Translations under genes and position numbers: made by a program
Origin: Syngnathus acus
Lineage: Eukaryota; Chordata; Actinopteri; Syngnathiformes; Syngnathidae
Direction of reading: 5' to 3'
Assembly (NCBI RefSeq): GCF_901709675.1
Contig: NC_051098.1
Span: 64,001 to 128,000, forward strand
DNA: 64,000 nucleotides
Notes under the pieces: model-generated
What the model was told of the DNA's origin: nothing
The model's database searches: none
What the model saw: only the letters and a program-made list of their open reading frames with translations
Part shown: piece by piece, positions 21,287 through 32,732 of the stretch
Numbering within the stretch: position 1 is the first letter of the stretch
How the letters are laid out: each line of letters starts with the position of its first letter

Positions 21287-21296
21287 GCGCATGCGC
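21287..21296. promoter_or_regulatory. NRF-1-type site (GCGCATGCGC)
   Basis: A perfect palindromic NRF-1 core lies about 200 bases before the appbp2 start codon, a usual place in CpG-type vertebrate promoters. Confidence 0.6.
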
Positions 21297-21498
21297 TCCA
21301 TGGATCGCGCATCAGTCACGGACTTGGATCGCGTCTTAGTTAGTGTTTAGACGAATAATAACTTAGTGTTTACACGAATAATAAAGATGAGACAATACCT
21401 ATAATGTAATTATCGTTAGGGCAATAGTTTGGATACCTAATGCCATATTAGGAGGTGTATAGCTGACTGTCACTGTTCTTTTGGAGAAGGAAAATAAC

Positions 21499-21636
21499 AT
21501 GGCTGCGGTGGAGCTCGAGTGGATTCCAGAGTCACTATATAACACTGCTATTTCGGTTGTGGTGGACAATTACATTCGATCAAGAAAGGACATACGCTCG
21601 CTCCCAGAAAACATACAGTTCGATGTCTACTATAAG
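21499..21636 (+). CDS. appbp2: APPBP2 (amyloid protein-binding protein 2), coding exon 1
   Basis: The exon encodes the first 46 residues, beginning MAAVELEWIPESLYN and ending QFDVYYK, which match the vertebrate APPBP2 (PAT1) N-terminus almost residue for residue. The donor is AAG|GTAAGA in phase 0. APPBP2 is a TPR protein of about 585 residues. It binds the basolateral sorting signal of amyloid precursor protein, associates with microtubules, and serves as a substrate receptor for a CUL2 ubiquitin ligase. This exon carries the elongin/CUL2-binding type N-terminus rather than TPRs. The ATG has an ACATGG context. The next exon is 35.7 kb away at 57382, and the two join in frame. Remaining exons lie outside the window. 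Confidence 0.96.
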
Positions 21637-21958
21637 GTAAGACCGTCTAATCACTAGTCTGGGGTGCAGGATATCTTATTTTTATTTTATATTCAATTTG
21701 CGAGTTGTGTCAACGCTCTAAATATACGGCTGTGTCTCACGTCTTAAATTAGGGATCACCGATTGTGGCCACATAAGTTTGTACTTATACGATGCTCAGT
21801 GGGAATAGGGTCCAGTAATTGAGTGCGGTCAAGCCATCCTGTATGGCTTTTTTTAAATGGTATGGCTCTCACGGGAAATTATTTTTTAAAAATGGGCATT
21901 AATGGCACTGTCCGCCAAAAAGGTTCCCGACCCCTGCTCCACGCGAAAATACGAAGTC

Positions 21959-22335
21959 TAGCCCGCACGGTGGCGCACTGGTTAGCACTTCCGCGCACTG
22001 GTTAGCACGTCCACCTCACAGTTCGGAGGGTGCGCGTTCGATTTCACGTCCGTCCCTCTCGGTGTGGAATTTGCAAGTTCCCGTGCCTGCGTGGGTTTTC
22101 TCCAGTTACCTCCCACTTCCCTAAAACATGCCGGTCGGCTGATTGAGCACTCCAAATTGCCCATAGGTGTAAGTGCGAGTGCGAGTGCGGATGGTTGTTC
22201 GTCTCTGTGTCCTGCGATGGGCTGGCAACCGGTTCAGGGTGTCCCCCGCCTACTGCCCGATGACAGCTGGGTTAGGCTCCAGCACACCTGCGACCCCCGT
22301 GGGGACAAGGGGTACAGATAATGGATGGATGGAAG
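21959..22335 (+). mobile_element. tRNA-derived SINE (Mermaid/DANA type), near full length
   Basis: A tRNA-like head (GCACTGGTTAGCAC A-box region and GCGTTCGATTTC B-box) leads into the conserved body and an ATGG tail. The A-box segment is duplicated in tandem (about 21974-22009). It lies 320 bases inside appbp2 intron 1. Confidence 0.75.
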
Positions 22336-22372
22336 CCAGCCGCCCCGAATTTCTTCAAACTAGGCATTATTA

Positions 22373-23242
22373 CAGGGGTGGTTTTCAATGCGGGCCACAT
22401 CCATAAATGTAAGAGGGGGTTGGCCATGTACTAGAAATAAAGCATTGGCCTTCAACTTTGATGTATTAAAGTTAGAAAAAGCAATTAAAATTGGTCAAAT
22501 GTTATATAGTTAAATATAATCACCGCTTTCCATAAATGGATCTTTATTTATTCATTTATTTATTCATAAAAAGCTTTTGTAACTCATTCTCAGAACAGCA
22601 GCCAAACATTTCTTCTTAGACATAAGGTTTACAGTACAGAGAAACTACAATAAAGGGGATAATGGGACAGGTACATTTTAAGCTTGTTATTAAGTTATTA
22701 GGCTTAGCGTCACACCTATTAAAGTTAATTTGAAACGGTTATCAACATGAACAGACTGAACTAGACTTAATAACAGAAGTGTATACAATTTTAATAAATT
22801 ATTCTGGTGAGTATCAGCTGCGCTTTGTATGTAAATCGGGCCATCCAGCTCTGATGATGATCCAATGTCACTTGTGCAAAAAACCCGGACAAATGTCACT
22901 TGATCAAGAAGCAGTTCCGCACCAGATGAGATCAGATGACTTTGCGTATGCAGTGTGTGCACTGTGCACAGCTGTGTGTTAACAAGAATAATGCAATTAG
23001 TGGATACAAACAGGTGCATTATTGATTATTATAGATTGTCACATTTTCTAATACTACTACTTATAGCACAAATGCTAATAGTAGCGGAACAGCGAAACAA
23101 ATAAACAGCTAAACAAGTAATGGCTCAGGCAAAAGTTGAAGTGCGGGCTGTATTCTATTCTCTTTTTAAAATTTCTTGTGGGCCAATTAAAAATGGACCA
23201 CTGGCCATAATTGGCCCGCTGGCCGTAGTTTGGATACCCTTG
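22373..23242. mobile_element. Decayed hAT element
   Basis: Ends CAGGGGTGGTTTTCAATGCG and GTAGTTTGGATACCCTTG are loosely inverted, flanked by CATTATTA and CATTATGG. Subterminal GGGCCAC and TGGGCCAAT are typical. No transposase frame is recognised. Confidence 0.6.
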
Positions 23243-24100
23243 CATTATGGTAATAACTAGCTAACAAACGGCAAAAGCCACTTTCAAAATTAGACAGATT
23301 TTTGGGACCGGGCTCTTATCGCACATGCTCACTCATCAACAGCATGTTACTGTGGATGAGTCACACTAAACAGCGCTGCACTGGTTAAAAGAAAAAAGGC
23401 ATCACATTTACGTGCCGCTGTTACCCGTATTCCCGGAACTGTTTTCTTTTACAGCTGCTTGCTAATGCTACTCCTATAGGCGCTGCAGCAACTCAAACTT
23501 TATAATCATATGTAAATCTGTGTAGAAAAGCAGCTGCAGCAGCAAAGAGTTGCGTAATTTTGCGGCGGTGACACATAAACCCCCCACAAACAAGTCACGC
23601 ATTCTCCCAGTAGGCGAATGAGGAGTTGCTAAGCATGCTAATTGCTAAAGTTTGTTTGTGCTGTTTATTCAGAATATACAAATAAAAATACGAACCTTTT
23701 TATGTTTGTTTTCAGACAGTCCTTGCACAAAAACATTTCAAATGAAACTTAAGGTAAAAAAATAAAACCCAGAAAAAAAATGACATTCTGAAAGGAGTGA
23801 GATGAAGCATAGCTTATTAGCTCTTAACCTTTGTCATAAAAAAGTATGTAGGTAGGTAGGTGGGTAAGTGTGTGTGTGGGTGTGTGTGTGTGGGTGTGCG
23901 TGGGTGTGAGAGTGTGTGTGGTCTGTTAGGGGTGTAGCTATCGATTATTTTTGTGTTGAGTAATCTAGTGATTAATTACATCGATTAATCGAGTAATCGG
24001 ATAAAACATGCTTCTGTTGTTTTTTTCTTAGAAACTTAAGACATTACTCAGAATTTTGTACTCTTGTACGTATTCTTTCCTACACAACCAATATTGTAAC
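23243..24100. other. Intronic sequence with GT-rich microsatellite and a hAT terminus
   Basis: Bases 23848-23922 are a TAGG/GTGTGGGT-rich simple repeat. At 23931 a hAT-like end begins (TAGGGGTGTAGCTATCGATTA) and continues to 24100, where a younger hAT interrupts it. Its remainder may continue after 25905. Otherwise nothing recognised. Confidence 0.5.
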
Positions 24101-25896
24101 CAGGGCTGTGGACTCGGTTCGGACTCGGGGACTCGGACTCGGTCGGACTCTGTCATTTTTGCCGGACTCGGACTCGGTGCTGATTTTGACCGAGTCCACC
24201 GAGTCCGACAATAAAAAAAAAGAGGCAAGACGCAGCCAAAGAGTGTCAGGTTACAGTCAGCGCGGTAGGAGTTGGAAGAAGCAGTAAAAACTCCACCAAA
24301 CTCGTCGTAATGACCCGTGATATATGTTATATCCTTATTATTTTCCAGGTTCTTAGATAGCAAGAATAGGTCGGACAACGACGTGAATGATAACTGCTTT
24401 ATTCCTTACTCACAGTGCGTTCACAGGGCGTACCAGAACAACACAGAATGCCCATCCCACTTCCGGGGTTTTTCTACTACGGAATTTGAGTTAGCCCAAA
24501 ATACACAACATCTCTTCCCCTCTTACAATGAACGTGCTATATGCATGAACAACATAGTCTTATGCACCTATAACTTGACATCTTCAAGATCTATCAATAA
24601 CTACCATTAAACAATTATCATATATGGTCCAGACAATTATGACAATAATATTCCCATGAAACCTTAACTTTGGGTGAGGGTGGACTACCTCGAATTGTAC
24701 CGAATTATAGCGAAAAACCGATGTCGTACGGCGTCGTACGGCGTCAACACTATGTTGTTTTCAATAAAAACATGAAGAACTCACGTTTGCGTCAGTCAAT
24801 TTTAATTTTTATAAAGGATTATTCTCATTTGATGTCTTTAAATTCATCCGCGTTCTGCCACTGAAGCGGGGTGCATTCAAAGACCAGTCGTACAGACGGA
24901 AACGTTTTGTGATCAAATCTTTCATAACGAGAATGATTTGAGTGAATTGATTTGAATGAATAATTGAGAAGAAATTTCAGTTCTGAAGGCTCCTTTTGTC
25001 CCAAGCAAAGTGACAGATGGTGGGGAGGGGGGATAAAAATTGTAAAATCAATTCACTCAAATCATTCTCGTTATGAAAGATTTGATCACAAAACGTGTGT
25101 GGCTTTTTCTTAAATGAACACGTTTGACATTGCTATCGTGTCAGCTTTTAATTATATTGCGCTGTCATGTTAAAGCAAATTAATAAATGCAACAATATTA
25201 ATTTGCTTTGAAAATACCCGAGTAATAAAATAAAATGGATGGATGGATGGATGAATGATGATCACAATTAAGTATAAAGTCTCCTTTGTAATATATACTC
25301 CTTGTAGCCTGTACCCAAAAAGAGGAGTTTCTTTGCATCGAGGTTTATGCAAAGAGCTCACGTAATTATATTGTTGCGTTTTGGTGAAGTGAATGAGTGT
25401 TCCGTCTGTACGACTGGTCTTTGAATGCACCCCGCTTCAATGGCAGAACGCGGATGAATTTAAAGACATCAAATGAGAATAATCCTTTATAAAAATTAAA
25501 ATTGACTGACGCAAACGTGAGTTCTTCATGTTTTTATTGAAAACAACATAGTGCTGACGCCGTACGACATGGGTTTTTCGCTTTCCAAATAAGGGGTCGT
25601 CACTAATTATTTGTGTTTAGATAAATGTCTGAGCTATAATGGTGTAATTAATGATTAAAACTTGAAAGTATCTGTTTATTGTATTCGTTTATATGTTTAA
25701 TAAAGACAAAGCCATCACAAAACTGTTGTAATTATTTAGATTTTGATCTAAATTAGCCTTGAATAAAGACTAAGCAGTCACATGAATTAACAGAAAAAAT
25801 GGACAGCCGGACTCGGACTCGGACGCGGACTCATGGTCAAGAGGCCGGACTCGGACTCGGACTCGGTGCAAAAATCCGACCGAGTCCACAGCCCTA
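24101..25896. mobile_element. hAT element with perfect 8-bp duplication and GGACTC-rich ends
   Basis: It starts CAGGGCTGTGGACTCGG and ends CCGAGTCCACAGCCCTA, flanked by ATTGTAAC on both sides (24093-24100 and 25897-25904). Subterminal regions are built of CGGACTCGGACTC repeats. It contains a large inverted-repeat structure (24710-25585) and, at 24223-24321, an inverted copy of part of the MITE at 11815-12484. No transposase is seen. Confidence 0.88.
24710..25585. repeat. Long inverted repeat (foldback) inside a hAT
   Basis: Bases 24710-24893 and roughly 25400-25585 are inverted copies (shared GTCGTACGGCGTC, AAAAACATGAAGAACTCACG). A second arm pair lies at about 24898-24960 and 25040-25098. 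About 300 unpaired bases (25099-25395) interrupt one arm. The left arm carries an extra GTCGTACGGC repeat. Confidence 0.8.
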
Positions 25897-26173
25897 ATTG
25901 TAACATTATAAATGCTCTTCACATGACCATTAAAAGTGGAAACATAAAATCCATGAGCAAATTAAAGCTTATACTGTACGTAAACAAAAAGTGTTTTGCC
26001 TTGCAAATGCAAAGTGACAACTCAGGCTCGGCCGAAAATAAATAAATTAGCCATTTAATCTCAATGAGCTTGCACTTTGTTTCTTTGAACCTATCTCCAA
26101 TTTTTTTTTAGTGAAGAAGGTTCTTGAATGAAGGTCATAACGTGGATTGAATTTTGATACCATCACTGTAAAA

Positions 26174-27003
26174 CAGTGTTTGTCAACCTTTTTTCATTCA
26201 CGGCACACCTTTTCATTGGAAAAAATCTCGAGGCACACCAACAAAAATCTGATAAGACGTAGCCACCTATATTAACAATATAGGCATTCTTATCAAAGTG
26301 TCTTGAATAGGAATAAACTCAAAAAGGTATTTTTTTCATCTTTTATATTTCTTCTTTCAAATAAAAAGTGCACTTAAAGTGCAATAATATTTGGGAAAGA
26401 TTTCACTGTTACAATATGAAAAGTTGCATGTACAAAATGTCAATCTCAGTATATTTTACTTGCTTGCTTGGTACCATAGCACTGTTAGATAGCTTTTCAC
26501 CACATACCAAGCAGAACGGAGTCGTTGCATCCCAGGTAAAAGAAAATCCAAATGAAATATAACTCTCATTGTATTGCCTCGACCTCACGGTATTTGCCTT
26601 CTTTCTCATACTAGGGCCTTCATCTGGGTCTGAATTTTGTCCAGGGCCCAGATCAGAGTTAGCATTTTTTCTTTTCAAAAACTTCTCCATCACCGTCAGC
26701 ACAGTCTTGCTAGCCACCTGTCACATTCATGCATCACTAATTCTCTTGTCTTAACGTACAATGCAATTCGCTCCCTGCTGCCATCTAGTGATAAGGAATC
26801 ATTACATGATTACGCTGCCAGTCACTACTACAGCACAGACACTCGACAATGGCATATTATCTGCAAATAATAATTAATTTGTTTAAAAATATATATTTTT
26901 TGATCAATTAGGTGAAATTGGACAATTTTCCACATTCGATTTCGCGCACCTGACGATCACTCACGGCACACTAGTGTGCCGCGGCACAGTGGTTGACAAA
27001 CTG
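26174..27003 (-). mobile_element. Non-autonomous hAT element
   Basis: Ends CAGTGTTTGTCAACC and GGTTGACAAACTG are inverted, flanked by CTGTAAAA (26166-26173) and CTTTAAAA (27004-27011). GGCACAC-rich subterminal sequence is present on both sides. It retains only the N-terminus of a transposase. Confidence 0.85.
26409..26717 (-). pseudogene. hAT transposase N-terminal fragment (BED finger)
   Basis: The frame contains MEKFLKRKN, a [12 protein letters not shown] segment and [18 protein letters not shown], the N-terminal BED region of ZBED/SCAND3-like transposases. It loses similarity where the finger's His pair should be and continues into non-transposase sequence. It belongs to the hAT at 26174-27003. 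Confidence 0.7.
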
Positions 27004-27851
27004 CTTTAAAACACTTGCCTTCAATCATGGAAATTGGCCTCATATCAGTCACTGGCATGTCCACGATGCATTCAGTGTACAGTGATCCCTCGCTACTTCG
27101 TGTTTCGTTTATCGCGGCTTCAGTACTTCGCAGATTTTCTTTCCAAATTAAAAAAACATTTAAAAGTAAAAATAAAACTTCTAAATTGAGGAAACATGTG
27201 TCCAACCTTTAGGACAATGTAGTATTGCTCCAAATGTTCGTTTACATTGCTTTAGAAGTTCGTTTTCGCGTGTTAGCTCGATCGTGAATTAGCATATTTC
27301 CGCTAACTCGTTAGCCTGCCCAGTACTTCTTGTTAGTGACTGTACTTCGCGGATTTCACTTATCGTGGGTGGTTTTTGAAACCAATTATCCGATTACTGT
27401 ATTTGGCTGCTTGGTGGGGCCATTTGAAGATGGCTTTCCATCCTGGTCTGTTATCTGCCAAAGAGAAAATGTATTAGTTCAATATTTAATACATTTTAAA
27501 ATTAAATGTACAATCAAGATTGTTAAAATTTTTCATAGAAGAGGCCTCGGACAGAAGCCCAACTGGCGACCTCGAAGAAGGACTGTATGAGGGGCTGATT
27601 TAGGAATCCTCAATCCACCCAGGTTGTCCGGCCAGAACAAAGAGAAACGATGGTCACACTCTTAGGCCACTCTTTATTGAAGAAAATTGTCACTGTGGGT
27701 CAGGGGTGTCTAAACATTTTGCAAAGCGGGACAGATTTGGTTAGATGAAAATGTATAGGGGCCGACCATTCGCACAGAGATTCCTCGAACCATTACCATT
27801 GTAAAAATGAACTTGTAAATATGTAACTATAGCCTTTGCTGTCTGCAAATA
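27004..27851. other. Tigger-like MITE fragment and hAT terminus
   Basis: Bases 27079-27450 contain CAGTGATCCCTCGCTACTTCG and, further on, CGCGGATTTCACTTATCG, both typical of pogo/Tigger ends. At 27703 a hAT end starts (CAGGGGTGTCTAAACATTTTG) and continues to 27850, where a pogo-like element interrupts it. The same hAT end occurs inverted at 49985-50105. No gene. Confidence 0.55.
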
Positions 27852-30142
27852 CCGTATTTTTCGGACGAAAAGTCGCTCCGGAATATACCGTATTTTCCGC
27901 ACTATTAGGCGCACTTAAAAACTTACATTTTACTCAAAAAAACACAGTGCGCCTTATAATGCAGAGCGCCTTATATATGGATCAATTGATGAATTTGTTG
28001 ATCCATACTGGTTGTACACAGTGCTCTGCCAAAATGTTTCAGTACGTTTTAGTACGACTAGTAAATTACAAGGTCGCATCGCTTCCCAACATTACGGCAA
28101 CTGTGGTCAGGGGGCGTCACCGAATAGCTGTTGTACCCGCGAGGCTATTTCATTTCAAAATAGGCTGCTCCGTTAATGTTTCGAGTAAATTTACGGATTG
28201 ATATGGAAGGGAAACAGGTAAGCAGTACCAATGTGTTAGATCAAACTTTAGTCAGTTCCGATCATTTTATAGGAGATCGTTTGAGAAACGCGATTGTTTA
28301 CACTTTGCTGAGGCTCATGGGGGTCTGTGAGCTGAGGCTCATGGGAGTTTGCGGGTGGCTAATGCTATAATAATAGCTGCTATACGCACAAGGCTATTTC
28401 ATGTCAAAATAGGCTGCTCTGTTAATGTTTCGAATAAATTTACGGATCGATATGGAAGGGAAACATAGGTAAGCAGTACCAGTGTTAGATCGAACTTTAG
28501 TCAGTTCTGATCATTTTATAGGAGATTGTTTGAGAGACGCGATTGTATACAGAGGGCTCATTGGTTATTGGCTAGTGGATGCATACCGCAACCCTAGTCA
28601 ACCTCAGTTTGTTGCAGTATAGCTTCTATTTTATGCGCCTTTTAATCCGGTGCGCCCTATATATGAAATAATTTCTAAAATAAAAAATTCAATGTGGGTG
28701 CGCCTTATAATCCAGTGCGCCTTTTGGTGCGGAAAATACGGTAGGTCGCATTAGCCATAAAATGCACAATAACGTGAAAAAAAAGTCGCTCCGGAGTATT
28801 AGTCGCATTTTGGGGGAAATTTATTCGACAAAATCCAACACCAAGAACAGACATGAACGAGCAACAACAGGCTAAACGATAGGTATGCTAACGTGACATA
28901 AACACAAACGAAGAGCTGAGAACAGGCCTGACGTAACATTCAGAGTTATTAAAAAAACTATTACATAAATAACACGTTTATAAAACCATCTGTCACTCCA
29001 ATTCATGAAATCCATCGATCGTCCTTTGTCAACAATGGGTGCGCACCGCTGACAGCGCTTTCACTTCAAAATATTCCACAGGCCCATATAACGATATATA
29101 AATTATATATCAAGTAACTATTATAGAAGCAATAATATTATCAAACCATCTGTGTCACTCTAAATCATTAAATCCACCGATCAAATTCCTCGTCCTTTGT
29201 CAACAGCGCCGCGCGTGCGCCCTGACGTCAGCTTCGTCGTTATTCCACAGATCTAGTATATAACTATATTGTAGCGTTAACAAAGTACAAGGAAAGACGT
29301 GGGTTTGGTAAACGGCTCTTTATTTAACAAAACAAGAGTTCAACGAGCCAACAACTACTGAACTCTAACGATAAAAACATATACAAGTTGCTACATGAAA
29401 TAAAATATGTAAAATAACTATAACATAAATAGTTAACCGCCTCACGACCCCAAGCACCGTGGACTTCCAGGCGTGTGGCGGCGTGGACTTCCATCCCCGG
29501 AGGTCGCTCTTCCAGCTACGGAGGTGGAAGAGAGCTCCATAGAATAGGACCGGGCGTGCGTAAAAGCCATGTCCGAGCCCCATCCACCGTCCCCGGACAG
29601 CCACCCGGCCGAGCACCGACCCCCGACTTCCATCCACAGAGGTGAAAGAGAGCTCCGTAGAGTAGGACTAAGCGTGCGTAAAAGCCATGTCCGAGCCCCA
29701 TCCACCGTACCCGGACAGCCACCTGGCCGAGCGCCGGCCCCAGACTTCCATCCACGGAGGTTAAAGAGAGCTCCGTAGAGTAGGACCGGGCGTGCGTAAA
29801 AGCCATAATAGTTTTTCACACCTTCTGTGTCACTCCAAATCATTAAATCCTTCAAACTCTTCGTCCTCCGTGTCACTTACAAACAAAGCCGCTAATGATG
29901 CCGGTAGTACATGGGGCCCTTCGTCATCTTCGTCATCCCGTGATCAATCTTTGTCCTTTTTGTAAACAACCGCCGCGCCACGCCGCGCCGCGCTGCTGAA
30001 ATTACAGTAATCCCTTGCTACATCGCGGTTTCACTTTTTTTTTTTTTAACATTTTTTTTAAAAATTCACATATGTCGCTCCTCAGTATAAGTCGCCCCCC
30101 CACCCAAACTATGAAAAAAAACGCGACTTTTAGAAAATACGG
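27852..30142 (-). mobile_element. Pogo/Tigger-like TIR element, outer
   Basis: It starts CCGTATTTTTCGGACGAAAAG and ends with GACTTTTAGAAAATACGG, flanked by TA. It is a longer relative of 13457-14675 in the opposite orientation, including the CCGGCATCATTAGCGGC and acidic-tail segments. Three tandem copies of a GAGCTC...CGTGCGTAAAAGCCAT unit of about 120 bases occur at 29515-29810. A second TIR element is inserted near its left end. Confidence 0.7.
27888..28741. mobile_element. TIR element with GCGCCTTATA ends, inner
   Basis: Ends CCGTATTTTCCGCACTATTA and GTGCGGAAAATACGG with TA on both sides, inserted 36 bases inside the outer element. It holds two units of a roughly 250-base tandem repeat (AGGCTATTTCATGTCAAAAT) that expands further in the relative at 33230-35128. 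No coding capacity. Confidence 0.75.
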
Positions 30143-30269
30143 TAGGTTTATATTGCAAATGAGAATCTGTCCTCAATTGCACTACCAGAAAAGTTAAAGA
30201 TTAAAATAATAATAAATTAAATACAAATGAACAATTTTATAAAAGTTGAATGAATTTTTATTAGATGTG
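29090..30269. repeat. Segmental duplication copy 1 (partner 39810-40711)
   Basis: Sequence runs parallel to 39810-40711. It includes not only the pogo-like element but also about 125 bases beyond its right end (30145-30269 and 40584-40711), which a simple second insertion would not share. Copy 2 lacks an internal part. Confidence 0.75.
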
Positions 30270-30305
30270 TTAACTTTGTTTTATTATTGTTATTGTTGTG
30301 TTTAT

Positions 30306-30676
30306 AAGAAGGGTGATATTGGTGTTTGTGACTGCAGTAAACAGGCCAGGTTGCATCATGTCAGATTTTTAATCCATTTTCCATTTTATGTTTTTTATTT
30401 CAATTTCATACGCAACAAATTACTGTAATCTCTGGACTATAAGCCGCACTTGATTATAATGATTATAACCCACACGAGCAAAAATTTACCAAAGAAGGGT
30501 GCATATGGGTGTTTGTGACTGCAGTAAACAGGCCAGGTTGCACCATGTCAGATTTTTAATCCATTTTCCATTTTATCTTTTTTTATTTCAACTTCATACG
30601 CAACAAATTACTGTAATTTCTGGACTATAGGACGCACTTGATTATAATGATTATAAACCACACGAGCAAAAATTAG
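30306..30676. repeat. Tandem duplication, about 185-base unit
   Basis: Two adjacent copies (from about 30306 and 30494) share GTTTGTGACTGCAGTAAACA and CTGGACTATAAGCCGCACTT-type blocks with few changes. The TATAAGCCGCAC motif marks them as parts of pogo-like elements. The segment 30680-30995 continues with pogo-family sequence like that at 58020-58280. Confidence 0.75.
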
Positions 30677-30999
30677 GGTAAAATCTTGTTTTTTTTCATA
30701 CATAAGCCACACCGTACTAAAAGCCGCATGTGCCCGCGAGTTTTTTACAAAGAAAGACGGTACATAGAAAGAGTTTTCAAAGTTTTAATAACTTTTCTTT
30801 CTAAACAATGCCTGTGACGCAGCAGTACCACAGCAGCAACATGGAAGTAACACAGCACTAATAGTGCTGGATTAAAAAAACATACCGGTAAAAACCACTG
30901 AGACGCGACAGGAACACCGCAGCAACACGGAAGCACAGCACTAACAGAGCTGCTTAAAAAAAAAAACACCAGTAAAATTCACTGAGAGCCGTCGTCTTC

Positions 31000-31592
31000 C
31001 TCCAGGGACTCCAAAAAGGGTGGGTACTCTGAGCTGCTGTTTGGTGCATAGACACAAACAACAGTCAGGACCTGTCCCCCCCACCCGAAGGCGGAGGGAG
31101 GCTACCCTCTCGTTCACCGGGGTGAACCCAAATGTGCAGGCGCCCAGCTGGGGGGCAATAGGTATACCCACACCTGCTCGACGCCTCTCACCGTGGGCAA
31201 CTCCAGAGTGGAAGAGTCCAGCCCCTCTCGAGAGAGCTTGTACCGGAACCCAAACTGTGTGTGGAGGCAAGTCCGACTATGTCTAGTTTCTGCCTCACAC
31301 ACCAGGTCATGCTCCTGTCCAGCCAGAGAGGTGACATTCTATGTCCCAAGAGCCAGCTTCTGCAGCCGGGGATCGGACCGCCAAGGTCCCTGCCTTTGGC
31401 CGCCGCCCAGCTTACACTGCACCCGACCCCTTTGGCCCCTCCCACAGGTGGTGAGCCCATGGGAAGGGGGACCCACGTTTCCTTTTCCCATGGGCGAAGG
31501 CCCGGCCACCAGACATTCACCTTCGAGCCCCACCTCCAGGCCTGGCTCCAGAGGGCAGCCCTGGTGACCCGCGTCCAGGCGAGGGAAAACTA
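31000..31592 (-). pseudogene. Rex3/RTE-type LINE, inverted 5' part (endonuclease)
   Basis: Read on the - strand this encodes the start of an RTE-type apurinic endonuclease: WNVTSLAG-like start, CEAEKLDIVGL-like block, then AGVGI...LGACTFGFTPVNERVASLRL. Some frame breaks are present. It is joined head-on to the 3' part of the same type of LINE on the + strand (31593-32443), the classic 5'-inversion arrangement. Confidence 0.75.
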
Positions 31593-32421
31593 AGTTTGGG
31601 GACCTCAGCATCGCGTCTCTGCTTTTTGCAGACGACGTGTTGCTGTTGGCTTTGTCAAGCCGTGATCTCCAGCTCTCACTGGAGCGGTTCGCAGCCGAGT
31701 GTGAAGCAGTCGGGATGAGGGTCAGCACCTCCAAATCCGAGTCCATGGTCCTCGGTCGGAAAAGGGTGGAATGCCCCCTCCGGATCATGGATGAGATCCT
31801 GCCCCAAGTGGAGGAGTTCAAGTATCTTGGGGTCTTGTTCACGAGTGAGGGCAGGATGGAGCGCGAGATCGACAGGCGGATCGGTGCAGCGTCGGCAGTA
31901 ATGCGGACTCTGTACCGGTCCGGTGTGGTAAAGAGAGATTTGAACCAAATGGCAAAGCTCTCAATTTACCGGTCGATCTACGCTCCTACCCTCACCTATG
32001 GTCACGAGCTATGGGTCGTGACCGAAAGTACGAGATCCCGGATACAAGCGGCCAAAATGAGTTTCCTCCGCAGGGTGTCCGGGTTCTCCCTTAGAGATAA
32101 GGTGAGAAGCTCGGTCATCCGGGAGAGGCTCGGAGTAGAGTCGCTGCTCCTCCATGTTGAGAGGAGCCAGATGAGGTGGCTTGGGCATCTCATCAGGATG
32201 CCTCCTGGACGCCTCCCTGGGGAGGTGTTCCGGGCATGTCCCACCGGTAGGAGACCCCGGGGACGACCCAGGACGCGCTGGAGAGATTATGTCTCTCGGC
32301 TGGCCTGGGAACCCCTTGGGATCCCCCGGGATGAACTGGATGAAGTGGCTGGGGAGAGGGAAGTCTGGGAGTCCCTCCTAAAGCTGCTGCCCCCGAGACC
32401 CGACCCTGGATAAGTGGAATA
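31593..32421 (+). pseudogene. Rex3/RTE-type LINE, reverse transcriptase C-terminal part
   Basis: A long open frame (about 31596-32413) starts just before the catalytic FADDV(V/L)LLAL-like box and covers the thumb and C-terminal region, with FKYLGVLFTSEGRMEREIDR, LTYGHELWV and the closing GRRPRGRPRTRWRDY and LLPPRPDPG blocks. These are characteristic of the abundant fish RTE family that includes Rex3. A GATG-type tail (32422-32443) follows instead of poly(A). The endonuclease and fingers/palm start are missing from this strand. Confidence 0.88.
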
Positions 32422-32443
32422 AAATGGATGGATGGATGGATGG
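32422..32443 (+). repeat. (GATG)n tail of the LINE
   Basis: The short ATGG/GATG run immediately follows the LINE 3' end, as is usual for Rex3-type elements. Confidence 0.85.
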
Positions 32444-32732
32444 AACATTTTTTTGTGGTCATCTTCCCTACAATGACTGCGTTTCCCCAGTAGATGGGGC
32501 AATGCCCGCCCGCACATTTACTCCCGGAAGCCGTGTCAGAAAGCTCAGTGCAAACTCACAAATGCGTGCACGTACTCAGTACGGACCTGGCACACTCCGC
32601 GCTCTATTTCTGTCAGTGATGAATTTCGAGTGTGGGCCGTGACGTCAGCATTCTCGTAATTCGTGCACTGAGCTTTCAGATACAGTTTTACGCTAAAGCC
32701 ACCAACAAACCTTCCCCTGGAATCCTTCCATT

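Larger units (their letters stand above)
20956..21498 (+). promoter_or_regulatory. appbp2: appbp2 upstream region and 5' UTR
   Basis: This is the longest stretch around exon 1 free of recognisable transposons. It contains TGACGTAA (21061-21068), a palindromic CRE TGACGTCA (21109-21116) and an NRF-1-type GCGCATGCGC (21287-21296), and has no TATA box at a sensible distance. The transcription start cannot be fixed from sequence. The composition fits a broadly expressed housekeeping promoter. Confidence 0.6.
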
